Of a DNA stretch of 39,201 nucleotides, positions 7,988 to 17,234 are shown in pieces. Position numbers and translations under genes: made by a program. This DNA comes from Deltaproteobacteria bacterium. GTDB taxonomy: Bacteria; Desulfobacterota; Binatia; Binatales; Binataceae. The stretch's first letter is position 1. Every line of letters begins with the position of its first letter. The notes below the pieces were generated by a model, which worked only from the letters and a program-made list of their open reading frames with translations, was not told where the DNA came from and ran no database searches. Location: contig DAHVFB010000021.1 in assembly GCA_027317185.1 (NCBI GenBank), forward strand, positions 1 to 39,201. The letters are read 5' to 3'.

Positions 7988-8004
7988 TGATTAAATCGTA
8001 ATCA
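7988..8004. promoter_or_regulatory. Inverted repeat between nadB and nadA, candidate operator
   Basis: TGATTA (7988-7993) and TAATCA (7999-8004) form a perfect dyad with a 5-base AATCG spacer in an otherwise short intercistronic gap. There is no T run, so it is not a terminator. It could bind a dimeric regulator acting on nadA, but no factor can be named. Confidence 0.3.
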
Positions 8005-8046
8005 AGGAAGCAGTGTTCTGAACCTGTCGAAGTAAGAGGTGGCCAT

Positions 8047-9054
8047 TTGGAAACCGAATCGCCGGTTAACGGCGCCGAACTGTACGATAAGCTGAACGTC
8101 CTCGAAAGAGACGAATACGATGCCGCCACATGCGATCGACTGGCGGCGACAATCGGGGAGATCCGGCGCCTCAAGCGCGAGCGCCGCGCGGTAATCCTGG
8201 TGCATAATTACCAGCGGCCCGAGATTTTTGAAGTCGCGGATTTTATCGGGGACTCGCTCGAACTTTCCCGCAAGGCGCAGCAGGTAAGCGACGCCGACAT
8301 TATCGTTTTCTGCGGCGTGCATTTCATGGCGGAGACCGCCAAAGCCTTGAATCCGCAACGCACCGTGCTGTTGCCTGATCTGCGCGCCGGATGCTCGCTG
8401 GCCGACAGCGTTACTGCGGAAGCGCTGGCCGAGCGCAAGGACGAACTGCTCAAGCTCTATCCCGATCTGCAAGTGGTCTCGTATGTGAACTGCACCGCGG
8501 AGGTCAAGGCGCTGTCGGACGTCTGTTGCACGTCGGCGAACGCGGTGCAGGTGGTCGAGGCGCTCGACTCGGAGCATGTGCTGTTCGTGCCGGATCAAAA
8601 TCTCGCGAACTACGTGCAGAGCCAGACCGCCAAACAGATCATCTCGTGGGACGGCAATTGCTACGTGCATCATCAGATAACCGCCGCCGAAGTCGAGAAA
8701 GTTAAACACGGGGTGCCGGGGATCAAGGTGCTGGCGCATCCCGAATGCCGCGCCGATGTGCTCGCGTTGGCCGATGCGGTGCTGTCGACCAGCGCGATGG
8801 TTGCATACGCGCAAAAGAGCGCCGCCGATAAATTTTTGGTGGTGACGGAGTGCGGGCTGTCGGATCGTCTGCTAATGGAGATTCCGAACAAGCATTTTTA
8901 CAAGGCCTGCAAGCTCTGCCACTACATGAAGATGATTACGCTCGATGGAGTCCTCGATTCGCTGCGGCACCTGCGTTATGAAATCGAGCTTACGGAAGAA
9001 ACTGCGGCAGGCGCCCGCCGCGCACTCGAGAAGATGTTGTCAATCGCGGTCTAG
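8047..9054 (+). CDS. nadA: Quinolinate synthase
   Basis: [4Fe-4S] enzyme that condenses iminoaspartate with dihydroxyacetone phosphate to quinolinate. It is 335 residues long. Cluster ligands are recognisable as Cys116 (RAGCSLAD), Cys205 (GNCYVHH) and Cys291 (CKLCHYMK). Substrate-binding motifs are VHNYQRPEI, YVNCTAEVKA, HPECRADV and STSAM. The start is taken as the TTG at 8047 because AGAGGTGG sits at 8034-8041 and the N-terminal homology begins soon after; no ATG fits. It follows nadB and probably shares its transcript, although a dyad lies between them. Its stop codon is part of the left end of a MITE-like element. Confidence 0.96.
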   Translation: METESPVNGAELYDKLNVLERDEYDAATCDRLAATIGEIRRLKRERRAVILVHNYQRPEIFEVADFIGDSLELSRKAQQVSDADIIVFCGVHFMAETAKALNPQRTVLLPDLRAGCSLADSVTAEALAERKDELLKLYPDLQVVSYVNCTAEVKALSDVCCTSANAVQVVEALDSEHVLFVPDQNLANYVQSQTAKQIISWDGNCYVHHQITAAEVEKVKHGVPGIKVLAHPECRADVLALADAVLSTSAMVAYAQKSAADKFLVVTECGLSDRLLMEIPNKHFYKACKLCHYMKMITLDGVLDSLRHLRYEIELTEETAAGARRALEKMLSIAV

Positions 9055-9207
9055 CAGGGTGTCGAGAAAGGCAGGTCACTGAGATTTTCGTCAAATATTG
9101 CGCTCAACCTCCTGCTTGAAAACCGGCTCTTTCCTCCATCTTCTCTCCCTGCGGGAGAGATAAGAGTGAGGGGCAGGCCGTGAAAATCCTTTTTTCGACA
9201 GCCTGCT
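9053..9207. mobile_element. MITE-like non-coding element with terminal inverted repeats
   Basis: The left end (9053-9071) and right end (9188-9207, read in reverse as AGCAGGCTGTCGAAAAAAGG) match at all but two bases plus a one-base gap. The 155-base element has no coding capacity. Inside lies a perfect hairpin, TCTCTCCC-tgc-GGGAGAGA at 9142-9160. The left end overlaps the last two bases of the nadA stop codon. No target-site duplication could be made out. Termini of this look are seen on miniature transposable elements, but I cannot assign an IS family. Confidence 0.6.
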
Positions 9208-9344
9208 GGAATTGTCAGCGTAACCGAACCGGTTCCTCGTTTTCGCACCCACCCCTACATATCCATTCCGATGGGGCGATATTGCTATTGTCCGCCAGGC
9301 AAATTCGTTATTGTACGGATGCCGATTTCCAGGAGGCGGTGGTG

Positions 9345-9470
9345 ATGAGCGAAACAGGTGTGGAGCTGGATATCCCTTGCGGCGCCGGTTTCGGCCTTAA
9401 GGAACAATTGCCCGCTACTCCGTCCAAAAGCAAAGACAAGGGGTACCATGTCCGCGAGACGTGGCGGTGA
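9345..9470 (+). CDS. Small ORF overlapping the start of the glycan gene block
   Basis: A 41-residue open frame beginning MSETGVELDIPCGAGFGLKE and ending VRETWR. It has a strong ribosome binding site (AGGAGG at 9331-9336, 8 bases from the ATG). It overlaps the next gene's start (9448) by 23 bases in another frame, an arrangement suited to translational coupling. No domain is recognised and it may be a leader peptide or spurious. Confidence 0.35.
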   Translation: MSETGVELDIPCGAGFGLKEQLPATPSKSKDKGYHVRETWR

Positions 9471-10947
9471 CCCCGAAGCTCGCCCCAGCCTTGCCCCGAA
9501 CCGGCAAGACGACAATTCATCCGGCAGCGTAACGAGTTCGGGCGGCGTTGTTTACCGTCAGCGGAGAATTACCTACTGGGATAACTACGTCCGCAAAACC
9601 TCCAGCCGCTACTACCATCGACGACTGGGTGAGATCTACCGGTCAATTGTTCCGCCCGGCCAACGAGTGCTGGAATTGGGTTGCGGAGGAGGAGATTTGT
9701 TGGCGGCAGTGGAGCCTTCTTTCGGGGTTGGCGTCGACTTTTCATCGAGGATGATAAGCGATGCCGCGCGCCGCCATCCGGCTCTGCATTTTATCGTGGG
9801 CGATGTCCACGAAATATGCCTGCGCAAACAATTCGACTACATCGTTCTTTCCGATCTAGTGAACGAGCTCTGGGACGTGCAGACTGTGATTGAACGAATT
9901 ATCCCGGTCTGCTCGCCCGACACACGCATTATAATCAATACCTACAGCCGTATGTGGGAACTGCCACTGGCTATAGTCCGTTGGCTGCGTCTGGCTAATC
10001 CGGTGCTGAGCCAGAACTGGCTCACCCGCGAGGATCTCGAGAACATGTTGTCCCTCGCCGGCTTCGAAACGATTAGAGCGTGGCCGGAACTGCTGTGCCC
10101 TTTGCCCATTCCCCCGGTCAACTCAATCTTCAATCGGTGTCTCGTAAAGATTCCGCCTATATCGCTCGGCGCACTCGCGAATTTTCTCATTGCGCGACCT
10201 GATCCGGGTGAGGCCCGCTGGGAGGCTGAGCCGCTTGTAAGCGTGATAGTCCCAGCGCGCAATGAAGCTGGAAATGTCGAAGACGTTTTTAGAAGAGTGC
10301 CCGAGATGGGCGCCGGAACCGAAATCGTTTTCGTCGAGGGCCATTCGCGCGATGACACGTTTGCTGCAATCGAAAGGGCACGCCTTAAATTTCCGCAGCG
10401 TAGATGCCAACTCTTCCGGCAAACCGGATTAGGCAAAGGTGACGCAGTGCGTCTGGGCTTCGAGCGGGCCAGTGGAGAGGTATTGATGATACTGGACGCG
10501 GACCTTACCGTCGCGCCAGAGGATCTGCCGCGTTTTTATCAGGCGCTACGGTCACGCAGGGGAGAATTTATCAATGGCGTGCGGCTGGTCTATCCGATGG
10601 AGAATCAGGCCATGCGCTTCCTGAACCTGATCGGAAACAAGTTCTTCAGTCTCGCTTTTTCCTGGCTTCTGGGACAGAAGGTCAAAGACACGCTTTGCGG
10701 CACCAAGGTCCTGAGCCGCCGGCATTACCTGCAAATTGCGCGCAATCGCTCTTACTTCGGCGATTTCGATCCCTTCGGAGACTTTGATCTCCTCTTCGGA
10801 GCCGCCAGATTGAATTTGAGGATCGTCGACATGCCGATCCGTTACCGTGAACGAAAGTACGGCCAGACCAATATCTCCAGGTGGAGGCACGGCTGGCTGC
10901 TGCTGCGAATGGTGGCTTATGGAACTGCACGAATGAAGCTCATATGA
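9448..10947 (+). CDS. Fusion protein: SAM methyltransferase plus family-2 glycosyltransferase
   Basis: A 499-residue two-domain protein. Residues about 40-250 form a class I SAM methyltransferase: motif I VLELGCGGGDLL at 74-85, the acidic GVGVDFSS at 93-100, and a motif-IV-like DYIVLSDLVNELWD at 130-143. Residues about 262-495 form a GT2 domain, with VSVIVPARNEAGN at 264-276, the sugar-nucleotide/metal motif LDADLT at 349-354, and TLCGTKVLSRRHY. The GT2 half resembles polyprenyl-phosphate sugar transferases of the dolichol-phosphate mannose synthase type, without the C-terminal membrane segments. It probably makes a lipid-linked sugar donor, which the GT-C-like gene after it would suit. The ATG at 9448 follows AAGGGG. 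Confidence 0.85.
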   Translation: MSARRGGDPEARPSLAPNRQDDNSSGSVTSSGGVVYRQRRITYWDNYVRKTSSRYYHRRLGEIYRSIVPPGQRVLELGCGGGDLLAAVEPSFGVGVDFSSRMISDAARRHPALHFIVGDVHEICLRKQFDYIVLSDLVNELWDVQTVIERIIPVCSPDTRIIINTYSRMWELPLAIVRWLRLANPVLSQNWLTREDLENMLSLAGFETIRAWPELLCPLPIPPVNSIFNRCLVKIPPISLGALANFLIARPDPGEARWEAEPLVSVIVPARNEAGNVEDVFRRVPEMGAGTEIVFVEGHSRDDTFAAIERARLKFPQRRCQLFRQTGLGKGDAVRLGFERASGEVLMILDADLTVAPEDLPRFYQALRSRRGEFINGVRLVYPMENQAMRFLNLIGNKFFSLAFSWLLGQKVKDTLCGTKVLSRRHYLQIARNRSYFGDFDPFGDFDLLFGAARLNLRIVDMPIRYRERKYGQTNISRWRHGWLLLRMVAYGTARMKLI

Positions 10948-11022
10948 CCCTGCGCGCCGGACTACCGCGGGCCATAAAGGCAACCCGGCGGAAACCAGCC
11001 GATTTGCAATACGGAGCGGAAG

Positions 11023-12888
11023 GTGCTGAAGGCGTTGGTTGAAGAACGCGAAGCCCGCGTGCGGGTGGACTTGCGGTCGACCGAAGACTGCGGTTTTTCG
11101 TCAGGTTTCGATTGGGCCGCACGTTCGCTCCTGATCGCCATCGGCGTTTTTCTAGCTTGGTACACCTGGGGGCATTGGGGAAGCGTTACGATAGACTGCG
11201 GCCGTGAATTGTACGTGCCTGCCGCGATTCTGAAGGGCAAGCTCCTGTATCGCGATCTTTGGTATCCCTACGGACCTTTCACGCCCTACCTGCAAGCACT
11301 GCTCTTCGAGATCTTCGGAACCTATCTTAATGTGCTCTATGTTCTCGGGCTCGCTACCACACTCGTAAACCTGTTGTTGCTATTCGCGCTGGCCCGCCGT
11401 TTCGTCCCCACCATGGCGGCAGTTGTCGTGGGCTGCGTGTTTCTGATTCAGGGCTTCGCGCCGTCGATATTCAACTATATTTTCCCGTATAGCTACGCGG
11501 CAGTGATCGGTTCCTGCCTTGCGAACGCCTGTATTTATTTTGTCGTACGCCATCTCTTCAGAGACAGGGGACGAAACCTGCTTTTCGCGGGTCTTATGGC
11601 TGGCTTCGCACTGCTCTGTAAGCAGGAATTTGGAGTCACATGTTATGCCCTGATCGCCCTGACGATCCTGCTGGATGGGTTCGATCGACGATCTGCGTGG
11701 GTGGGCTTTCTGGGTGGGCTGGAATTACTCCCCGGGCTGGTTCTGAACCTTGCCGTATACGGATGGTTCTTTTGGCGGCTCTCGCCAGCCTTCATCCTGT
11801 TCGAAAACTTCGAAGCAACACCTCATTCATATTTTATGCAAAGATTTGGCGCGAAGTGGGTAGCCCAGGTTGGACTTCGCTTCGTGCCCCAGGAACTCCT
11901 ATTGACAGCGATTGGGGCTATCGGATCGTTGGCAATCTGGTATTCGGCCGCCGCTCTTCTGCGAGACAGCCTCCGCCGTTGGTGGATACTTCCCGCCGCA
12001 TCAGGCGCCGGGTGTTTAATGCTTCTTTCCATAGATGGATCGCCGGCTATCGCCAAGATCATATCATTGCACACCAGGCCGCTGAGTAACGGGCTGTTTC
12101 TCATCGTGATCTTTCCGCTAGGTATGTTCTGGCTCAGCATGGCGCTGCTCATATGGACCATCGCCCAGATGCTGCGTAACGGGCCTTCAAGGCACCAGCT
12201 TGCCCTCACAGCGTTCGCATTCTACGCCATTATCCTCGGCGTGCGGATCATGGTTCGGGTGGTGCCGGACGGGTATGCGATCTTTTACAATATGCCCTTG
12301 TTTTTGGTGTTCATTTACTGGCTGTGCGTGGTTGTGGACTGGCCGCTACGCAGACTGGAGGCTCGACCGCGCAATTCGATAATGGCGGCACTTCTATCGC
12401 TGGAGGTGATGGTGTTTGCGGCGGTAAGACTGCCGCAACCGGAGAAATTACCCGCGCGGCTGGTCACTAATATGGGCGCGATCTATACCCAACCGGCGGA
12501 AGCCTCAATCTTTCCGCAAGCCATCGCTTTTATTCGCCGACAAAAGACTTTGGGTAAACGTGTAGCTATTCTGCCGGAAGTGGCCAGCCTGTATGCGTTT
12601 TCTGGCGCCACCTCGCCGACGCGATGGTACGAGATAACCCCGGGGCAACTAGGCCCCGAGCAGCAGCAGAAGTTGATTGCAGAGATGGAAGTGAAGCAAC
12701 CCGATTTCGTTCTGCTTTCTAATCGAAGCACCTACGAATATGAAGTTCCTTACTTTGGAATTGATTATGAAAAGGCGTTCTATCGATGGATGGAGTCCAG
12801 GTATGCGGTGGTGGGCGAATTCGGCCATTTTGAGCGCCGTCCCGGCGCTCCGTTCGCGATGCTGATTTACCAGCGCCGTCGGCGCTAA
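11023..12888 (+). CDS. Multi-pass membrane glycosyltransferase-like protein (GT-C fold)
   Basis: A 621-residue inner-membrane protein with about 10-12 hydrophobic segments and a soluble C-terminal part of about 150 residues. After the first membrane segment (about residues 30-48), the loop TIDCGRELYVPAAILKGKLLYRDLWYP-type sequence carries the acidic residue and Arg-Glu typical of the first periplasmic loop of GT39/GT83-like enzymes, which use lipid-phosphate sugars as donors. The start is GTG at 11023, with GGAG upstream. It follows the methyltransferase-GT2 fusion by 75 bases, and the two could act as donor synthase and periplasmic transferase. The acceptor is unknown. Confidence 0.75.
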   Translation: MLKALVEEREARVRVDLRSTEDCGFSSGFDWAARSLLIAIGVFLAWYTWGHWGSVTIDCGRELYVPAAILKGKLLYRDLWYPYGPFTPYLQALLFEIFGTYLNVLYVLGLATTLVNLLLLFALARRFVPTMAAVVVGCVFLIQGFAPSIFNYIFPYSYAAVIGSCLANACIYFVVRHLFRDRGRNLLFAGLMAGFALLCKQEFGVTCYALIALTILLDGFDRRSAWVGFLGGLELLPGLVLNLAVYGWFFWRLSPAFILFENFEATPHSYFMQRFGAKWVAQVGLRFVPQELLLTAIGAIGSLAIWYSAAALLRDSLRRWWILPAASGAGCLMLLSIDGSPAIAKIISLHTRPLSNGLFLIVIFPLGMFWLSMALLIWTIAQMLRNGPSRHQLALTAFAFYAIILGVRIMVRVVPDGYAIFYNMPLFLVFIYWLCVVVDWPLRRLEARPRNSIMAALLSLEVMVFAAVRLPQPEKLPARLVTNMGAIYTQPAEASIFPQAIAFIRRQKTLGKRVAILPEVASLYAFSGATSPTRWYEITPGQLGPEQQQKLIAEMEVKQPDFVLLSNRSTYEYEVPYFGIDYEKAFYRWMESRYAVVGEFGHFERRPGAPFAMLIYQRRRR

Positions 12889-12955
12889 GAACATTGAGGC
12901 GAAGCCGAACCGGCGGCGCCGGACCGCGGCGAATTTGCAGCGTGAGGTAACCGAA

Positions 12956-14750
<1,795 letters not shown>

Positions 14751-14834
14751 TCGTCAGGTCGGCGGCCGCTTACCGCTCCATGAGGAACCGCCGCGCATCG
14801 GTTTTGATCGGGCCCCAAGCGTTGCCGGCGCCCT

Positions 14835-15857
14835 TCAGATCCTTGTCAGGCTTTTGCGGAGCGCGGCGGCGTTGTCAAAGATCGTGCTCGGCAGGTTAAG
14901 CGTGCCCGCGACATTCGAATATGGGTACAGGCGGGCGTTGATGTGCGCATGCAGCGGCAGACCCTCCCCCTGATGAATTTCATAATCGAGCGGTAGCGGT
15001 CCCAGTACGTGCAGTAATCGCCACAGCAGACGTGCGAAAGATCGCATCTCGGCGGGCGGCAGCTCGATAAGCATTCCGCGTTGCGCCGGCAGCATCACCT
15101 CGTAGCTGCGCGGGAACGCCCCGATCGGAGTCTGAAAGCTAACCGCTTCGCCGTCGCGTTCGAGGACCAATCCCAACCGCTCGATCAGCGCCAGCAGATC
15201 ATCCCAAACGCCCGGATGCTCGCGCTGTGCGCGCAACTCCGCGTCCATCGCGGGCAATACCATCGGCGCACCGATGATCTGTTGATGCAGGTGCGGTTGC
15301 GAGGCGCCCGACTCGCGGCCCTGATTCTTCCGAACCACGACGGAGCGCACAGCCGGATTCTCGAATGCGAGCCGGATAACGCGTGCGTCAGTTTCGATCA
15401 GTTGGAGGAAATGCCGCTCCCCCAGCGCCGCGGTATACATCAGGTCGCTCGCAGTGTGCGGTGAGTCGATGAAATGGCGCGGGTCCTCAATCACGATGTA
15501 GGATTCATTGCGTCCTCCGGTAAGCTCGCTCGGGATGCGCGGGAAAAGATTGTTTACCACCCGGATCATCCAGGGGTCGCTCCGCTCCGTTTCGGTTTCG
15601 TTCAACCTCGAGTATGGATCGATACGAAACAGCTCGCGGGTGGTCATGCTCTCGTTGCCGGGGCAGAACGGGCAACTGCGGGTCGCATGAGCGATCACCT
15701 CGGGACTCAGCGGATGGCCCCGCTCCGGAATGTGCCGATCGCCCAACGTGAACGCGAAGCTCTTTGCGCGCACATCGACAACGTAAGAAATCACGCCCGT
15801 ATGGGGATTCCTAATCCATACCAGTGCGCCGTCGCGAATTTCATACTCAAGTGCCAT
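14835..15857 (-). CDS. galT: Galactose-1-phosphate uridylyltransferase-like protein
   Basis: A 340-residue member of the GalT branch of the HIT superfamily, which transfers UMP between UDP-glucose and galactose-1-phosphate. The zinc pair is Cys62-x2-Cys65 (SCPFCPG). The active-site motif is QPHLHQQ at 187-193, which gives the H-x-H-x-Q pattern with His191 as likely nucleophile. A later zinc/His region includes LPLHAHINARLYPYSN. The ATG at 15857 is chosen; an in-frame TTG at 15878 adds 7 residues, and neither has a clear ribosome binding site. It converges with the GDP-fucose synthase gene. Some family members are ADP-glucose or ATP-dependent nucleotidyltransferases, so the sugar is not certain. 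Confidence 0.8.
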   Translation of the reverse strand: MALEYEIRDGALVWIRNPHTGVISYVVDVRAKSFAFTLGDRHIPERGHPLSPEVIAHATRSCPFCPGNESMTTRELFRIDPYSRLNETETERSDPWMIRVVNNLFPRIPSELTGGRNESYIVIEDPRHFIDSPHTASDLMYTAALGERHFLQLIETDARVIRLAFENPAVRSVVVRKNQGRESGASQPHLHQQIIGAPMVLPAMDAELRAQREHPGVWDDLLALIERLGLVLERDGEAVSFQTPIGAFPRSYEVMLPAQRGMLIELPPAEMRSFARLLWRLLHVLGPLPLDYEIHQGEGLPLHAHINARLYPYSNVAGTLNLPSTIFDNAAALRKSLTRI

Positions 15858-15931
15858 CAGTCGATCATGGTTTAACAACGGCGCTCAATTTTTTTCAACA
15901 TCGCTGTCATCGTGGCCGATTCCGCGTAATC

Positions 15932-15961
15932 TTGACAGCGCGTGGCCGTGTCGGTTATCAA
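15932..15961 (+). promoter_or_regulatory. Sigma-70-like promoter of the aminotransferase-serA leader
   Basis: A perfect -35 hexamer TTGACA at 15932-15937 is followed after 18 bases by TATCAA (15956-15961), a weak but acceptable -10. Transcription would start near 15967, about 110 bases before the aminotransferase start codon and just ahead of a small hairpin and an intrinsic terminator. Confidence 0.5.
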
Positions 15962-15971
15962 ATTTCAAGGG

Positions 15972-16063
15972 GAGCTTCATCGAGGCTCTATAAAGTTGGG
16001 GTCTGGCGCATCCTGAATCAGGAGTGCCAGGCTTTTTTTTGGAATTCATCCTGGTTTTACCAG
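15972..16063 (+). promoter_or_regulatory. Structured leader upstream of the serine operon
   Basis: Three stem-loops can be drawn between the promoter and the start codon. GAGCTTC (15972-15978) pairs with GAGGCTC (15982-15988) across a three-base loop, with one G-T pair. The terminator hairpin lies at 16003-16030. CTGG (16051-16054) pairs with CCAG (16060-16063) just before the GTG start. The aminotransferase has no good ribosome binding site, so control at both termination and translation is possible. An antiterminator fold was not identified with confidence. Confidence 0.45.
16003..16040 (+). terminator. Intrinsic terminator in the leader of the aminotransferase-serA operon
   Basis: CTGGC-gca-TCCTGA at 16003-16016 pairs with TCAGGA-gt-GCCAG at 16018-16030 in a long, nearly perfect hairpin with a one-base formal loop. 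Two bases later comes a run of eight T (16033-16040). This is a textbook intrinsic terminator on the plus strand. It stands only 35 bases before the aminotransferase start codon, and no gene ends upstream on this strand. Confidence 0.8.
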
Positions 16064-16075
16064 TAGTTATAAGCT

Positions 16076-17230
16076 GTGCCACCAATTAAAAAATATTTGT
16101 TCACTCCCGGTCCCGCGCCGGTGCCGCCCGAGGTATTGCTCGAGATGGCGCGGCCGATCATTCATCATCGCACTCCGGAATTCAGCGCAATCCTCGATCA
16201 GGCGCGCGAACGCATGCAGCCCCTGATGGGTACCTCGCAAGAGGTGATCCTGCTGGCTTCGAGCGGCAGCGGCGCGATGGAAGCCGCGGTCACCAACCTG
16301 CTTAAACCCGGCGATCAGGCGGTGTTCGTCGATGGCGGCAAGTTCGGCGAGCGCTGGGGCCGGTTGCTCTCGGCGTATGGCATGACCGGCCATCGGATCA
16401 AGGTGGAATGGGGACAGGCGGTGCGTCCCGAACAGGTCGAGGAAGCGCTTACGGCGCATCCTGAGTCCCGCGCGGTATTCATGCAGACGAGCGAGACTTC
16501 CACCTGCGCGATCCATCCGGTGGCCCGGATTGGCGGGCTTACCCGGCGGCGCGACGTGATGCTGGTGGTCGATGGTATCACCTCGGTCGGGGTGTTCGAC
16601 CAGAAAATGGACGAATGGGGCGTCGATGCGCTCCTGACCGGCAGCCAGAAGGCGCTGATGCTGCCGCCGGGGCTCGCGATGATTGCGCTATCGGACCGCG
16701 CTCTCGCACGGGCCAAAGAGGTCAACACGCCGAAATTCTATTTCGATCTCCTGCGCGAACTCCGGCTCCAGCGCGACGAACATACCACCGCCTGGACCCC
16801 GGCGGTTTCGCTGATTGCCGGGTTGAACAAATCGCTCGAAATGATTCTCGCCGAAGGACTGCCGGCCGTCTTCGCGCGGCATCAATTGATGGCTGAAGCG
16901 GTACGGGCGGCGGCGCCGGCGCTCGGCCTCAAACTCATCGCGCCTGAAAATCCCGCTCCCGGCGTAACCGGCCTGCTCACGCCTTCCGCGATCGATAGCG
17001 GTAAGGTGGTTCGCCATATGCGCGACGTGCTCGGGGTCTCCGTTCAGGGCGGGCAGGATCACATGAAGGGCAAGCTGGTCCGCATCGGACATATGGGTTA
17101 TGTCAGCCCGTTTGACATGCTGATCGCGATCGGCGCGCTCGAAATTGCGCTGCAGCAGGCTGGGCATCATAATTTCGAGCCGGGCGCGGGCGTAGCGGCG
17201 GTGCAAAAACGGATCGAACGGGGCGTATGA
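16076..17230 (+). CDS. Class V PLP aminotransferase, probable phosphoserine aminotransferase role
   Basis: A 384-residue PLP enzyme of the alanine/serine-glyoxylate aminotransferase type. The N-terminus KYLFTPGPAPVPPEVL, the SSGSGAMEAA phosphate cup at about 62-71, Asp166 in VVDGITS, and the PLP lysine Lys192 in TGSQKALMLPPG are all visible. It sits 4 bases before serA. In organisms without a canonical SerC, an enzyme of this type beside serA is taken to convert 3-phosphohydroxypyruvate to phosphoserine; that role is inferred from context here. The GTG at 16076 is chosen because conserved sequence begins at once, although the ribosome binding site is poor. Expression is probably governed by the leader just upstream. 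Confidence 0.88.
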   Translation: MPPIKKYLFTPGPAPVPPEVLLEMARPIIHHRTPEFSAILDQARERMQPLMGTSQEVILLASSGSGAMEAAVTNLLKPGDQAVFVDGGKFGERWGRLLSAYGMTGHRIKVEWGQAVRPEQVEEALTAHPESRAVFMQTSETSTCAIHPVARIGGLTRRRDVMLVVDGITSVGVFDQKMDEWGVDALLTGSQKALMLPPGLAMIALSDRALARAKEVNTPKFYFDLLRELRLQRDEHTTAWTPAVSLIAGLNKSLEMILAEGLPAVFARHQLMAEAVRAAAPALGLKLIAPENPAPGVTGLLTPSAIDSGKVVRHMRDVLGVSVQGGQDHMKGKLVRIGHMGYVSPFDMLIAIGALEIALQQAGHHNFEPGAGVAAVQKRIERGV

Positions 17231-17234
17231 GCCA

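Noticed and set aside
9142-9160. Hairpin after nadA as a transcription terminator
   Set aside because: The stem is perfect but no T run follows on either strand, and it sits in the centre of the MITE-like element.
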